A stretch of DNA of 46,578 bases from assembly GCF_000255495.1 (NCBI RefSeq), contig NZ_AHYZ01000130.1, positions 1 to 46,578 on the forward strand, written 5' to 3'. The notes under the pieces were generated by a model. That model saw nothing but the letters and a program-made list of their open reading frames with translations, did no database searches and was not told the origin of the DNA. A program made the translations under genes and the position numbers. Shown here piece after piece: positions 18,005 to 27,983 of the stretch. The DNA comes from Liquorilactobacillus vini DSM 20605. GTDB taxonomy: Bacteria > Bacillota > Bacilli > Lactobacillales > Lactobacillaceae. Position 1 is the first letter of the stretch. Each line of letters begins with the position of its first letter.

Positions 18005-20665
18005 ATGACAAGTCAAAGCAAAATGTCGACTAAATATGATCCTAAACAGGTTGAAACAGGTCGTTATCAAAGTTGGTTGGCTGAAAAACTTTTCCGACCA
18101 AGTGGTAATCAGCAAGCTAAACCCTATTCGGTGGTTATTCCACCACCCAATGTTACTGGAAAGTTGCATTTGGGTCATGCTTGGGATACAACTTTGCAAG
18201 ATATGATTATTCGGCAAAAAAGAATGCAGGGTTATGATACGTTATGGCTCCCGGGAATGGATCATGCGGGAATCGCCACCCAGGCTAAAGTGGAAGCCCG
18301 CTTGGCCAAACAGGGAATTTCGCGTTATGATTTGGGCCGTGATAAATTTGTCGAGACTGTCTGGAAATGGAAAAAAGAATATGCTGATATTATTCATCAG
18401 CAATGGGCAAAGTTAGGTCTTTCGCTGGACTATGATCGTGAGCGTTTTACCTTAGATGATGGTTTGTCGCAAGCAGTCCGCCGTGTTTTCGTCGCACTAT
18501 ACAAAAAGGGCCTGATTTATCGAGGCGAGTATATTATTAATTGGGATCCAAAAGCTCGGACTGCCTTATCAGATATTGAAGTGATTCATAAAGACGTTAA
18601 AGGTGCCTTTTATCATGTTAAATATCCATTTTTGGATCCAAAAGATACGTATCAGGGTGAACATTATATCGAAATTGCTACCACGCGTCCGGAAACGATG
18701 ATGGGTGATGTGGCAGTTGCGGTCAATCCAAGTGATCAGCGTTACCAGTCGCTGGTTGGCAAAATGCTGGTTTTACCATTGCAGGGGCGCCATATTCCAA
18801 TTATTGCTGATGATTATGTTGATCCAGAATTTGGAACGGGAATGGTTAAAATTACCCCAGCCCATGATCCTAACGATTTTGGGGTTGGTAATCGTCACAA
18901 CTTAGAGCGGATCAATACAATGAACGAAGATGCTACAATGAATGAAAATGCTGGCAAGTATCAAGGACTTGATCGCTTTGCAGCACGTAAGGTCATGGTC
19001 AGTGACTTAAAAGATCAGGGATATTTATTGCGGATTGAGCCAATTGTGCATAGTGTTGGTCATTCAGAACGAACCGGCGTTCAAGTTGAAGCTCGTCTTT
19101 CAACCCAGTGGTTTGTTAAAATGAAACCATTGGCAGCAGCAGCCTTAAAAAACCAACAAACGGCTGATCGGGTAGATTTTGTACCACCACGTTTTGAAGG
19201 AACTTTCACGCAATGGATGGAAAATGTTCATGATTGGGTAATTTCGCGGCAGCTTTGGTGGGGACACCAAATTCCAGCTTGGTATCATAAAAAAACTGGT
19301 GAAGTTTACGTTGGCGAAGAAGCTCCCAAAGATCCTGAAAACTGGAAACAAGATCCAGATGTTTTGGATACCTGGTTCTCGAGTGCTTTATGGCCATTTT
19401 CTACAATGGGTTGGCCAAATGAAAATGCTGCGGATTATAAACGCTATTTTCCAACCGATACTTTAGTAACCGGTTATGATATCATCTTTTTCTGGGTCTC
19501 TCGAATGATTTTCCAGAGTTTGGAATTTACTGGTCGCCGTCCCTTTAAACATGTTTTGATTCATGGCTTGATTCGCGACGAACAGGGGCGCAAGATGAGC
19601 AAATCACTTGGCAATGGAATTGATCCCATGGATGTCATTGATAAATATGGTGCTGATGCTTTGCGTTGGTTCTTGTCAAATGGTTCGGCACCTGGTCAAG
19701 ATGTGCGTTTCAGTTATAAAAAGATGGATGCTGCTTGGAACTTTATTAATAAAATTTGGAATGCCAGTCGCTTTGTAATTATGAATTTAGCTGATGATAC
19801 AACAGCAACCTTACCTGCTAAAACTACTTGGAAGCTAGCTGACAAATGGATCATTAGCCGTTTGAATCAGACGATTAGTGAGGTAACTCGTTTGTTTGAC
19901 GGTTTCGAATTTGGCGAGGCTGGTCGGACGCTATACAATTTCATCTGGAATGATTTTTGTGATTGGTATATTGAAATGTCAAAACAAGATTTAAATGGCA
20001 ACGATCAGGCACTAAAAAATAAGACGCAACATATCTTGTGTTACGTACTTGATCAGACTTTACGCTTGTTGCATCCGATTATGCCGTTTGTTACAGAAAA
20101 GATTTGGCTGACGATGCCGCATACGGGTAAATCTTTGGTAACAGCAGCTTATCCGGTAGTTCATCCAGAATATACTGATCCAACCGCTGAAAAGCAAATG
20201 CAAAATTTGATTGAGTTGATTAAAGTTGTCCGCAATAGTCGTGCAGAAGTTAATGCGCCATTATCGAGTGCAATTGAAATCTTGATTAAAACAACGTCTG
20301 CAACAACTAAACAAATTTTTGAAGATAATCAAGATTATATTGATCGCTTCTGTCATCCTCGTAAATTAACCATTGCTTCCGATGTCAAAGCACCAAAACT
20401 ATCGCTAACCTCAGTAATCAGTGGAGCGGAAGTTTATTTGCCACTGGCAGATTTGATTGATCTTGATGAAGAAATCAAGCGAATGCAAAAAGAAGCAGCT
20501 AAATTTGCTAGTGAAGTTGAACGGGCCAAGAAGAAATTAGCCAATCAAAACTTTGTTGCTAAAGCGCCAGAAAAAGTTGTTGCTGAGCAAAAAGCCAAAT
20601 TGACTGAATATCAAGTTAAAGAAGCGGCGGCTAAGCAACGAATCAAGGATTTACAAGCTGGCTAA
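18005..20665 (+). CDS. valS: Valyl-tRNA synthetase
   Basis: This class I synthetase charges tRNA-Val. The 886-residue protein is of normal length. It has the HIGH-type motif LHLGH near residue 55, the connective editing domain with [10 protein letters not shown], the KMSKS motif in [11 protein letters not shown], an anticodon-binding domain, and a C-terminal coiled coil ([19 protein letters not shown] and onward) typical of ValS. The ATG at 18005 is chosen for the AAAGGGGG site 8 nt upstream; an in-frame ATG inside the T-box terminator region is rejected. Expression is controlled by the upstream T-box. Confidence 0.98.
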   Translation: MTSQSKMSTKYDPKQVETGRYQSWLAEKLFRPSGNQQAKPYSVVIPPPNVTGKLHLGHAWDTTLQDMIIRQKRMQGYDTLWLPGMDHAGIATQAKVEARLAKQGISRYDLGRDKFVETVWKWKKEYADIIHQQWAKLGLSLDYDRERFTLDDGLSQAVRRVFVALYKKGLIYRGEYIINWDPKARTALSDIEVIHKDVKGAFYHVKYPFLDPKDTYQGEHYIEIATTRPETMMGDVAVAVNPSDQRYQSLVGKMLVLPLQGRHIPIIADDYVDPEFGTGMVKITPAHDPNDFGVGNRHNLERINTMNEDATMNENAGKYQGLDRFAARKVMVSDLKDQGYLLRIEPIVHSVGHSERTGVQVEARLSTQWFVKMKPLAAAALKNQQTADRVDFVPPRFEGTFTQWMENVHDWVISRQLWWGHQIPAWYHKKTGEVYVGEEAPKDPENWKQDPDVLDTWFSSALWPFSTMGWPNENAADYKRYFPTDTLVTGYDIIFFWVSRMIFQSLEFTGRRPFKHVLIHGLIRDEQGRKMSKSLGNGIDPMDVIDKYGADALRWFLSNGSAPGQDVRFSYKKMDAAWNFINKIWNASRFVIMNLADDTTATLPAKTTWKLADKWIISRLNQTISEVTRLFDGFEFGEAGRTLYNFIWNDFCDWYIEMSKQDLNGNDQALKNKTQHILCYVLDQTLRLLHPIMPFVTEKIWLTMPHTGKSLVTAAYPVVHPEYTDPTAEKQMQNLIELIKVVRNSRAEVNAPLSSAIEILIKTTSATTKQIFEDNQDYIDRFCHPRKLTIASDVKAPKLSLTSVISGAEVYLPLADLIDLDEEIKRMQKEAAKFASEVERAKKKLANQNFVAKAPEKVVAEQKAKLTEYQVKEAAAKQRIKDLQAG

Positions 20666-20699
20666 AATAACCAATCAGCCAAATAAACAGTTAAGTAGG

Positions 20700-20738
20700 C
20701 AAGGGAAAATTTAAACATTCCCTTGTTTTTTTTGTGAT
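20700..20738 (+). terminator. valS terminator
   Basis: CAAGGGAA and TTCCCTTG form an 8-bp stem followed by a run of eight T residues, 35 bp after the valS stop. Confidence 0.85.
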
Positions 20739-20822
20739 TATCAGGGAAAATTATCCAGACTTATTTTTTTTAATAACTGTTTAGGATAGAATGTAAGGAG
20801 AATTGATGAAAGGTGAGTTGAA

Positions 20823-22123
20823 TTGCAAATCAAAAAAGTCACGACTTATCAAGAAGCTTTAAATTTCATTCATGGTCGGACAAAATTTAAAAAGAGTCCA
20901 CAACTGGACCGGATGCGTTTATTGACAGAAAAATTAGGCCATCCAGAGCAAAAGTTTCGTTCGATCCATGTAACTGGGACTAATGGCAAGGGCTCAACGG
21001 TTGCTTTTTTGCGAGAACTGTTTTTGAATCAGGGATTGCATGTTGGGACGTTTACTTCTCCCTTTATGATTAAATTTAATGACCGAATTACTTTTGACGG
21101 TCAAATGATCAGTGACCAAGAGTTAGTTGAGCTGGTTAGACAAATTCAACCGATCGTTGCGCAGCTGGCAGCTAAAGAAGGCGGACCAACTGAATTTGAA
21201 ATTATAACAGCAATAATGTTTTTGTACTTTGCTGCCAAGGAACCAGACATTGCCATCATCGAAGTCGGGATTGGTGGCAAATTTGATTCAACCAATGTTA
21301 TTGATCCGCTAGTTTCAGTGATTACAACGGTTGCCCATGATCATGCTAAATTATTAGGCAAAACATTGGCTGAAATTGCCGATCACAAAGCAGGGATTAT
21401 TAAGCCCCATCGTCCAGTTGTGGTTGGTGAGCTGCCAGCCACTGCTTTGACTGTTATTAAGCGAAAAGCTCAACAGACTGATTCTTCGCTTTATCAGTTA
21501 GGCAAGGATTTCACAATTGCAACTTTCCCATCACAAAAGTGGGGAGAAATAATCAACTATCAAGGTTTTGATGAAAAATTAACTAACTTGCAGTTGTCAT
21601 TGCTGGGTAGTTTTCAACCAGCCAATGCTGCTTTAAGTCTCAGCGCTTTTTTACTTGTGGCTAAGCAGTTGCATTTAAAATGGCAGATTAAAGAGATCAA
21701 AGCGGCTTTAGCTCAAACTAAATGGCCGGGCAGGTTTGAGTTAGTTAATCAGGAGCCATTAATCGTTTTAGATGGCGCTCACAATTTGGCAGCGTTTATT
21801 CAACTTAGACAAACTTTACAGACTTATTTTAAAGAAAAAAAGTTTATGTAATTGTTTCAATTCTGGCTGATAAGCAGCCTAAGCCCATGTTGGCTGAATT
21901 ATTAAAACTTCCAAACGTTGAAATCATTGGAACTAACTTTGTTGCACCACGTCAGCTTGCCGATTTACAATCAATCATGGCCTTCAAAAAGGAAATGAGT
22001 TTTCAGTCTGATTGGCGGGTGGCTTTAGTCAAAACTATCAGGCTGATGTCAAGTGATGATCTATTATTGATTTGTGGATCGTTGTATTTTATCTCGGAAG
22101 TCCGTCATTATTTTACAGATTAG
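20823..22123 (+). pseudogene. folC: Folylpolyglutamate synthase FolC, interrupted by a -1 frameshift
   Basis: FolC adds glutamates to folates. The first part (342 codons) has FIHGRTKFKKSPQLDRM, the P-loop GTNGKGST and LDGAHN near its end, then stops at 21849. The rest of the protein continues without loss in the -1 frame (VYVIVSILADKQPKPM onward, ending GSLYFISEVRHYFTD), giving about 433 residues, the normal length. The switch lies at A AAA AAG (21836-21842), in phase with the reading frame as a classical -1 slippery heptamer; the zero-frame stop follows two codons later. This may be a one-base deletion, a sequencing error in the A run, or programmed frameshifting. The start is a TTG with AAAGGTGA upstream. 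Confidence 0.85.
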
Positions 22124-22139
22124 AAAGGAAACAAGCAAA

Positions 22140-22793
22140 TTGAAATTAAAATTAGTGATCTTTGATATGGATGGTTTAGTTTTTGATTCGGAGAGGGTCT
22201 ATTTTAAGGGTAATCAATTAGCTGCCAAAGAGTTAGGAATGGATTTTTCATTTGCTTATTACCGGCAATATATTGGTTCAGGAACTAAGAGAATGATTGA
22301 TAAAATGACTCGCGATTATGGCAATCGTCAGTTAATTGAGAAATTTATTGAATTGAGTCACCAAAATGTTTTTAAAATGATTAAGCAAAATGGTCTACCC
22401 TTAAAAAAAGGATTTCGTGAACTGTCACAATATTTACGAAATCAAGGAATTATGCAAGTTCTAGCTTCTAGCAATGATCGCCAAGCAATTGAGCTTTTTT
22501 TACATAGTTCCAATTTGGACAATAATTTTGCACATCTAATTTCTGGTGAAGATGTAAAAAATTCTAAGCCAGCACCAGATATTTTTCGAAAAGCTTGGGA
22601 AATAGCTGGATCACCAGCTCGCAAACAAGTTTTGGTTCTTGAGGATTCTGTCAATGGAATTAAAGCTGCCCATCATGCGCAACTGCCGGCAATTATGGTG
22701 CCAGATTTGCTTCGGCCAACTAATGAGACTCAAAAGCTAGCGCGTGCTATTTTACCGGATTTATCAGCAGTTTGTGCTTATATTAAAGCTTAA
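22140..22793 (+). CDS. HAD superfamily phosphatase, beta-phosphoglucomutase-like (subfamily IA)
   Basis: This is a cytoplasmic phosphatase or phosphomutase of unknown substrate. The 217-residue protein has motif I FDMDGLVFDSE at the N-terminus, a helical cap domain of type C1, motif II ASSND, motif III with SKPAPDIF and motif IV VLEDSVNGIKAA. The start is a TTG at 22140 with GAAAGGA 10 nt upstream; upstream in-frame codons overlap folC and are rejected. It begins 16 bp after the folC stop and is probably co-transcribed with it. Confidence 0.9.
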   Translation: MKLKLVIFDMDGLVFDSERVYFKGNQLAAKELGMDFSFAYYRQYIGSGTKRMIDKMTRDYGNRQLIEKFIELSHQNVFKMIKQNGLPLKKGFRELSQYLRNQGIMQVLASSNDRQAIELFLHSSNLDNNFAHLISGEDVKNSKPAPDIFRKAWEIAGSPARKQVLVLEDSVNGIKAAHHAQLPAIMVPDLLRPTNETQKLARAILPDLSAVCAYIKA

Positions 22794-22845
22794 AGCCCGT
22801 TTCCTTTAAAATTTTGCGTATTTAAATTTTAAAGGGGGATTTTTC

Positions 22846-23514
22846 ATGAATGAAACAACATCGCTACCTAAAATTTTGCATAAGGCTAAAACCTTTTCAC
22901 CAGCAGCTTTAACGGATCAAGAACTCTTATATTTAACTTTAAATAAAATTTTGAACTTGTCGATTTCTTTACAGCAACTCAATGAAATATGTGACCAGGA
23001 ATTTGATTTGCGTCAGTTGAAATACTTCTCTGAGCATGAATGGAAGTTGCTTTTTAAAGATCAAACTGTTACTTGGAAGGGCAAGGTTTTGTGTGAATTG
23101 GCCAGCCGCATTGAAAAACGTCCTAAGTTTACTTTAGGACGGGTCACTAGCAGTCAGTGTTTAGGCCAACAATTAATTGAAGAATTGGGGATGCTTCAAC
23201 AGGAAGTCTTACTGGTTTTGGTTTTAGATACCAAAAATCAGGTTTTAGGAAGAAAAGTTATTTTTCGCGGGACGCTAGACGGTGCGACTGTTCATCCCCG
23301 TGAGATTTTTAACTTTGCTTTACGTTATTCTGCTGCTCGTTTAATAATTGTTCATAATCATCCAAGTGGTGATCCAACACCTTCGACTAATGATTTGAAT
23401 TTAACGAACCGCTTAAAAAAATGCGGGGACCTTATGGGAATTCAACTCTTAGATCATTTGATTGTTGGTTCATTAACATACTTGAGCTTCCAAGAAGAAC
23501 GCTTATTAGATTAA
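22846..23514 (+). CDS. radC: RadC family JAMM/MPN+ protein
   Basis: RadC proteins carry a JAMM metalloprotease-like fold; their biochemical role is unsettled despite the DNA-repair name. The 222-residue protein has the C-terminal MPN+ domain with the metal motif HNHPSGDPTPSTND and an upstream Glu in HPREIF. The N-terminal helix-hairpin-helix region is present but poorly conserved (SPAALTDQELLYL). AAAGGGGG precedes the ATG. The gene lies upstream of the mre cluster, as in many Firmicutes. Confidence 0.9.
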   Translation: MNETTSLPKILHKAKTFSPAALTDQELLYLTLNKILNLSISLQQLNEICDQEFDLRQLKYFSEHEWKLLFKDQTVTWKGKVLCELASRIEKRPKFTLGRVTSSQCLGQQLIEELGMLQQEVLLVLVLDTKNQVLGRKVIFRGTLDGATVHPREIFNFALRYSAARLIIVHNHPSGDPTPSTNDLNLTNRLKKCGDLMGIQLLDHLIVGSLTYLSFQEERLLD

Positions 23515-23625
23515 ATAACTGAATAAGTTCATTCTTGAGACTCGTTTCTTTTCATCGGATAACTTGTGAGACTAAGAGCAGTATGTTAGACTTTTGATAG
23601 TACCTGTGAATGGGGATGAAAAATT

Positions 23626-23847
23626 ATGTTGACTGGAAAGGTTAATTCTTTTAATCAAGCAAGGGGCTATGGCTTTATTACTCCTGATGATGACCCAGCT
23701 GCTGCCATTTTTGTTCATTTCTCGGCAATTCAAACTACTGGATTTAAAACTTTACAGCCGGGGCAGCAAGTGAAATTTTTAATAGCAGCTGGAAAAAATG
23801 GTCAACAAGCAGTTAATGTTTTAGTTGATGATTTAAATAATGTTTAA
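23626..23847 (+). CDS. Divergent cold-shock-domain protein
   Basis: This is a 73-residue single cold-shock domain, probably binding single-stranded RNA. RNP1 reads RGYGFI (family KGFGFI) and RNP2 reads IFVHFSAI (family VFVHFSAI); [13 protein letters not shown] and the final VNVL strand also match. The aromatic residue of the usual VKWF motif is replaced by Ser (VNSF), and there is a small insertion before RNP2. GGGGATG lies before the ATG. The 111-bp gap upstream shows no clear promoter or leader structure. It lies between radC and mreB. Confidence 0.8.
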   Translation: MLTGKVNSFNQARGYGFITPDDDPAAAIFVHFSAIQTTGFKTLQPGQQVKFLIAAGKNGQQAVNVLVDDLNNV

Positions 23848-23931
23848 GAATAAATTTTTTTGTTTACATTGAAAATAAATCAGGTATTTTAAAAGTAGAG
23901 TTAATTTGTCTGAACGCTGTTGATCAAGGTA

Positions 23932-23940
23932 TGATATAAT
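23932..23940 (+). promoter_or_regulatory. Candidate mreB promoter (extended -10)
   Basis: TGATATAAT is an extended -10 element 62 bp before the mreB start; no good -35 is seen. It is a plausible promoter for the mreBCD-minCD run. Confidence 0.5.
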
Positions 23941-24001
23941 TAGCTTATTGTAATTAATGCCCAAATAATAGAAAAGGCAATTTGTGAAGGGATGAAAAAT
24001 A

Positions 24002-25006
24002 GTGTTCGGATTTGGAACAAAGAACATTGGAATTGACTTAGGAACAGCCAATACAATCGTTTACGCTGAAGGAAAAGGAATTGTATTAAGAGAACCTTCA
24101 GTTGTAGCGAAAAATACTAAAACTGGTGAAATCGTTTCAGTTGGATCAGAAGCACGTGCAATGATTGGTAGAACACCTGCTAGCATTGTTGCAATTCGGC
24201 CAATGAAAGATGGCGTAATTGCAGATTATGATACAACTGTCGCAATGATGAAATATTATATTGATAAAGCACTTGGTCATCGAGCGGGTAAACCATATGT
24301 AATGGTTTGTGTTCCAAGTGGGGTTACTGAAGTTGAAAAAAGAGCTGTAATTGATGCAACCCGAGTAGCTGGAGCGCGGGATGCTTATGTCATTGAAGAA
24401 CCATTTGCGGCTGCGATCGGTGCTGGCTTACCAGTTATGGATCCAACCGGCAGTATGGTAGTCGATATTGGTGGCGGTACAACTGATGTAGCGACGATTT
24501 CATTAGGTGGAATCGTTTCAAGCCGGTCAATCAGAATGGCTGGCGACAAGCTGGACGAATCAATTGCTTCATATGTTCGTCAACATTTTAATTTATTAAT
24601 TGGTGAAAGGACGGCTGAACAATTAAAGATTGATGCGGCTTCAGCTTCAATTAGCAAAGCTTCGGAAATTGACAAACAAACGATTCGCGGACGTGATTTG
24701 GTAACTGGCTTGCCTAAAACGATTGAAATTGACGCAGTTGATGTTGCTAAGGCAATTCAGGAAGTTATTCAGGAAATTATCAGTGCAATTAAAGAAACTT
24801 TAGAGGAAACTTCTCCAGAAATTGCAGCTGACGTCATTGATCATGGTATTGTTTTGACTGGTGGCGGTGCCCAATTACGGCATTTGCCAGAAGTCATTTC
24901 TGATGCTACCAAAGTACCAGTCTTTATTGCATCTGAGCCGTTAGATTGTGTAGCAGTTGGGACAGGGGAATCTTTGAAGAGTATCAATGTTATGAAGAAA
25001 AAATAA
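24002..25006 (+). CDS. mreB: Rod-shape determining protein MreB
   Basis: MreB is the bacterial actin that directs lateral wall synthesis. The 334-residue protein has the phosphate 1 loop [22 protein letters not shown], phosphate 2 loop [10 protein letters not shown] and the adenosine motif [13 protein letters not shown], with the N-terminal FGFGTKN stretch. The start is a GTG at 24002 with an AAGGGATG site upstream. It is followed by mreC, mreD, minC and minD in the same orientation, consistent with a rod-shaped cell. It could be the Mbl paralogue, but adjacency to mreCD favours MreB. Confidence 0.95.
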   Translation: MFGFGTKNIGIDLGTANTIVYAEGKGIVLREPSVVAKNTKTGEIVSVGSEARAMIGRTPASIVAIRPMKDGVIADYDTTVAMMKYYIDKALGHRAGKPYVMVCVPSGVTEVEKRAVIDATRVAGARDAYVIEEPFAAAIGAGLPVMDPTGSMVVDIGGGTTDVATISLGGIVSSRSIRMAGDKLDESIASYVRQHFNLLIGERTAEQLKIDAASASISKASEIDKQTIRGRDLVTGLPKTIEIDAVDVAKAIQEVIQEIISAIKETLEETSPEIAADVIDHGIVLTGGGAQLRHLPEVISDATKVPVFIASEPLDCVAVGTGESLKSINVMKKK

Positions 25007-25035
25007 TGTCAGTATTTGCTGGCAGGATTAATTGG

Positions 25036-25069
25036 GAGGTTGGGGTTCGTCACCAGCCTCTTAATTTTT
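25036..25069 (+). terminator. Hairpin between mreB and mreC, possible partial terminator
   Basis: GAGGTTGG (25036-25043) and CCAGCCTC (25053-25060) form an 8-bp stem with one G-U pair. The sequence then reads TTAATTTTT. It lies 30 bp after mreB and before the mreC ribosome binding site, and could reduce expression of the downstream genes relative to mreB. Confidence 0.5.
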
Positions 25070-25097
25070 GATGCGTTTTCATCAAATGGAGGAGACT

Positions 25098-25946
25098 ATG
25101 CAAAGGTTTTTTTTCAACAAACGATTAATAATCATTTTAGTTACAATTATTATTGGCTTTACGTTGATTGCTTTTTCGATTGTTGTCAGAAATAATCGAT
25201 CAACTCCGACGTTTATCCAACAAGTGGGGAATGGTGCAGTTAATTTAGTTGATCGAGTAGTAGGAGTTCCAATTAATGGCTTAAAAGATACTGGTAATTC
25301 AGTGTCAGAATTGTTGAATACTTATCGTGAAAACCAAACTCTAAAAAAGAAAGTTGATAGTTTGGCAGCGCATGAAGTTCAAAATCAGGTCTTAAAACGT
25401 GAGAATAAAAAGTTAAAGCGTGAATTAAATTTAAAAAATAGCTTAACTGATTTTAAACTAACGACAGCTGCAGTAACAGCTAGAACGCCTTCGTCTTGGC
25501 AAAACCAAATTATCATTAGTAAAGGTTCATTAGCCGGAATTAAGAAGAATCAAGCAGTAGTATCGCAACATGGTTTGATTGGCCGAGTCACGGAAGTCAA
25601 TGCTTCAACTAGTAAAGTTGAATTGATCAGCAACAATAACAGCAGTGCTGATCAATTTGCAACTCAAGTTTTAGCAAAATCTGGAGCAGTCAATGGACTG
25701 ATCACTGGCTATAGTAAAAAAACTAATTTGTTAACGATGGGACAAATTACATCCCAAAGAAAAATTAACAAGGGTGACGAAGTAGTTACTTCAGGACTGG
25801 GTGGTAATTCTCCTGAAGGTTTGTTAGTTGGCAAAGTTGTTAAAGTTAAAAAGGATGAGTATGGCTTATCTTCAACAGTCTTGATCAAACCGGCAGCAGA
25901 TCTATCTGATTTGCAGATTGTATCGGTTGCCAAAAGAATTGATTAG
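25098..25946 (+). CDS. mreC: Rod-shape determining protein MreC
   Basis: MreC is a bitopic membrane protein linking MreB to extracellular wall synthases. The 282-residue protein has a short cytoplasmic tail, one transmembrane helix (LIIILVTIIIGFTLIAFSIV), a coiled coil (about 65-110, KKKVDSLAAHEVQNQVLKRE) and the beta-barrel MreC domain with SSWQNQIIISKG, GLIGRVTEVN and VVTSGLGGNSPEGL. The ATG at 25098 is chosen for its GGAGGAG site; the further upstream in-frame ATGs lack one. Confidence 0.94.
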   Translation: MQRFFFNKRLIIILVTIIIGFTLIAFSIVVRNNRSTPTFIQQVGNGAVNLVDRVVGVPINGLKDTGNSVSELLNTYRENQTLKKKVDSLAAHEVQNQVLKRENKKLKRELNLKNSLTDFKLTTAAVTARTPSSWQNQIIISKGSLAGIKKNQAVVSQHGLIGRVTEVNASTSKVELISNNNSSADQFATQVLAKSGAVNGLITGYSKKTNLLTMGQITSQRKINKGDEVVTSGLGGNSPEGLLVGKVVKVKKDEYGLSSTVLIKPAADLSDLQIVSVAKRID

Positions 25947-25958
25947 AGGGTGACAAGT

Positions 25959-26486
25959 ATGAGAATCTCAAAAATGCGGTACTTTTTTCCGCTTGGATTA
26001 TTACTGACACTTTTACTTGACGGGATTTTCAGCAATTTATTTGCCGCTGAGTTTTTTCGCCCAAACTCAATGATTGAAAGCCGATTATTTGTTGTTTGGC
26101 TTGTGATGGCGCTTTGTTTTGGTGAAATTGATCATCCATATTTATGGGCAGTAATTGCTGGTTTGATTTTTGATATTTATTACACTGGAATTATCGGTCC
26201 GATGTTCATGATCTTACCGTTGATTGTTTATTTGACAAACCTGATGTATCGTTTTTTAACCCCGTCCTTTATTGTGGTATTATTAATATGTTTAATCGAT
26301 ATCACAGTTATTACAACGTTGTTTTATGGAATCTTTTTTGCTATTTCCTATACCAGCGTTTCCTTATCTGAATTTATCGGTGAAACTCTGGGACCTACTT
26401 TAGCTTATAACTTAGCAGCTTTAGTAATCCTATATTGGCCATTAAAGAAATTCTTTGAAGAATTTTCTGGGAATAGGAGTGTCTAA
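25959..26486 (+). CDS. mreD: Rod-shape determining protein MreD
   Basis: MreD is an integral membrane partner of MreC. The 175-residue protein is almost entirely hydrophobic, with about five transmembrane helices, and has the usual FRPNSMIESRLFVVWLVM and AVIAGLIFDIYYTGIIG features. The ATG at 25959 follows GAGGGTG; an in-frame GTG at 25950 falls within that site and is rejected. It starts 12 bp after mreC and ends 2 bp before minC. Confidence 0.93.
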   Translation: MRISKMRYFFPLGLLLTLLLDGIFSNLFAAEFFRPNSMIESRLFVVWLVMALCFGEIDHPYLWAVIAGLIFDIYYTGIIGPMFMILPLIVYLTNLMYRFLTPSFIVVLLICLIDITVITTLFYGIFFAISYTSVSLSEFIGETLGPTLAYNLAALVILYWPLKKFFEEFSGNRSV

Positions 26487-26488
26487 TA

Positions 26489-27160
26489 ATGCAGAATGTG
26501 GTGTTAAAGGGGCATAATGAAGGGTATGAGATCACATTAAAAACAACTAGCAGTTTTGCTAACATTTTAACAGAATTGCAGGAACTTTTCGCTGGCTTAA
26601 AAAGTGGGCAATTGTCAGCAGTTGACCAACCAGTATCATTTGACATTTTGACTGGTGATCGTTTATTAAGTGCAACTGAAAAAAAGGCAATCGAAGCGAT
26701 TGTTGAAAAATATCCACTTTTTTCGATTCACAAGTTTGCAGCAAATGTTATTTCTAAGCTTGAAGCTTATGAAATGGTTAATAAAAAAAGTTTGCATCTT
26801 GATGGCAGTGTTATTCGCAATGGTCAAACAAAAGTGATTATGGGTGATGTTTTATTTATTGGTGATCTTCATCAAGGTGGAATCTTGCAAGTCAGTGGTA
26901 GTGTCTTTTTAATGGGGAAAAGTGCGGGAATCGTTCATGCTGGTTTTCCTAATGATCCAGAAGCAATTATTGCTGGAGACTTTCATCAGTCACAGCAAAT
27001 TAGGATTTCAGATGCTATTGCAATTATTTCGCAAGAAAAATTAGTTGCTGATCAGGAAACAGTAGCCTATGTTAATGACCTGCATGTTTTGGATTATACG
27101 AAGAGGTCACAAATTAAGCAAATCAGACCCAAGCTGTTTTCAAAATTGGGGGGACAATAA
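26489..27160 (+). CDS. minC: Septum site-determining protein MinC
   Basis: MinC inhibits FtsZ assembly away from mid-cell when bound to MinD. The 223-residue protein has an N-terminal FtsZ-interacting domain (about 1-100) and a C-terminal beta-helix domain with GSVIRNGQTKVIMGDVLFIG, GGILQVSGSVFLMG and IVHAGFPNDPEAII repeats. AGGAG precedes the ATG. minD follows after 2 bp. Selection of minC next to mreD is the standard Firmicute order. Confidence 0.93.
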   Translation: MQNVVLKGHNEGYEITLKTTSSFANILTELQELFAGLKSGQLSAVDQPVSFDILTGDRLLSATEKKAIEAIVEKYPLFSIHKFAANVISKLEAYEMVNKKSLHLDGSVIRNGQTKVIMGDVLFIGDLHQGGILQVSGSVFLMGKSAGIVHAGFPNDPEAIIAGDFHQSQQIRISDAIAIISQEKLVADQETVAYVNDLHVLDYTKRSQIKQIRPKLFSKLGGQ

Positions 27161-27162
27161 CA

Positions 27163-27969
27163 ATGGGAAAAGCAATCGTGATTACTTCTGGTAAAGGTGG
27201 AGTCGGTAAAACCACAACTAGCGCTAACTTAGGAACTGCCTTGGCACTTTTAGGTAAGAAAGTTTGTTTAGTTGACTTAGATATCGGTTTAAGAAACCTG
27301 GATGTTATTCTCGGGCTTGATAATCGAATTATTTACGATATTGTTGATGTAGTTGAAGGTAGAGCTAAGTTGCACCAAGCTTTGATTAAAGATAAGCGAT
27401 TTGAGGATAAACTCTACCTGCTTCCGGCTGCTCAAAATGCTGATAAAAGTGTTTTGAAACCTGAAGAAGTTAAAGCGCTGGTTGATGAATTAAAACCAGA
27501 TTTTGATTATGTTTTACTTGATTGTCCGGCGGGCATCGAACAAGGCTTTATTAATGCGGTTGCTGGAGCTGATATGGCGATTGTCGTTTCAACACCTGAA
27601 ATTTCAGCGGTTCGCGATGCAGATCGTGTAATCGGGTTATTGGAAAAGTATGATTTGAGTGAGTCACCGCAACTGATTATTAATCGGATACGGCCTAACT
27701 TAATGGATGATGGCCGGGCAATGACAGTTGATGAGATCACCGAACATTTATCAATCAAATTGTTAGGAATCGTGGTCGACAATGATCAGGTTATCAGCAG
27801 TTCCAATCAAGGAGAACCAATTGTTTTACGTGAAAATAATAAGGCTTCTCAGGGATATCGAGATATTGCTCGGCGCTTGGAAGGTGAGACGATTCCGTTG
27901 ATGGAGCTGACGGAAGAAAAAAAATCAAACTTTTTTAAAAAAATTGGTTTATGGTTTAGGAAAAAGTAA
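27163..27969 (+). CDS. minD: Septum site-determining protein MinD
   Basis: MinD is a membrane-associated ATPase that recruits MinC. The 268-residue protein has the deviant Walker A GKGGVGKTT near residue 8, DLDIGLRNLDVILG, Walker B-like VLLDCPAGIEQGF and the C-terminal amphipathic membrane-targeting helix SNFFKKIGLWFRKK. No terminator is visible after it; the histidine T-box leader follows, so read-through into the transporter leader is possible. Confidence 0.96.
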   Translation: MGKAIVITSGKGGVGKTTTSANLGTALALLGKKVCLVDLDIGLRNLDVILGLDNRIIYDIVDVVEGRAKLHQALIKDKRFEDKLYLLPAAQNADKSVLKPEEVKALVDELKPDFDYVLLDCPAGIEQGFINAVAGADMAIVVSTPEISAVRDADRVIGLLEKYDLSESPQLIINRIRPNLMDDGRAMTVDEITEHLSIKLLGIVVDNDQVISSSNQGEPIVLRENNKASQGYRDIARRLEGETIPLMELTEEKKSNFFKKIGLWFRKK

Positions 27970-27983
27970 TATAATGAATTTAA

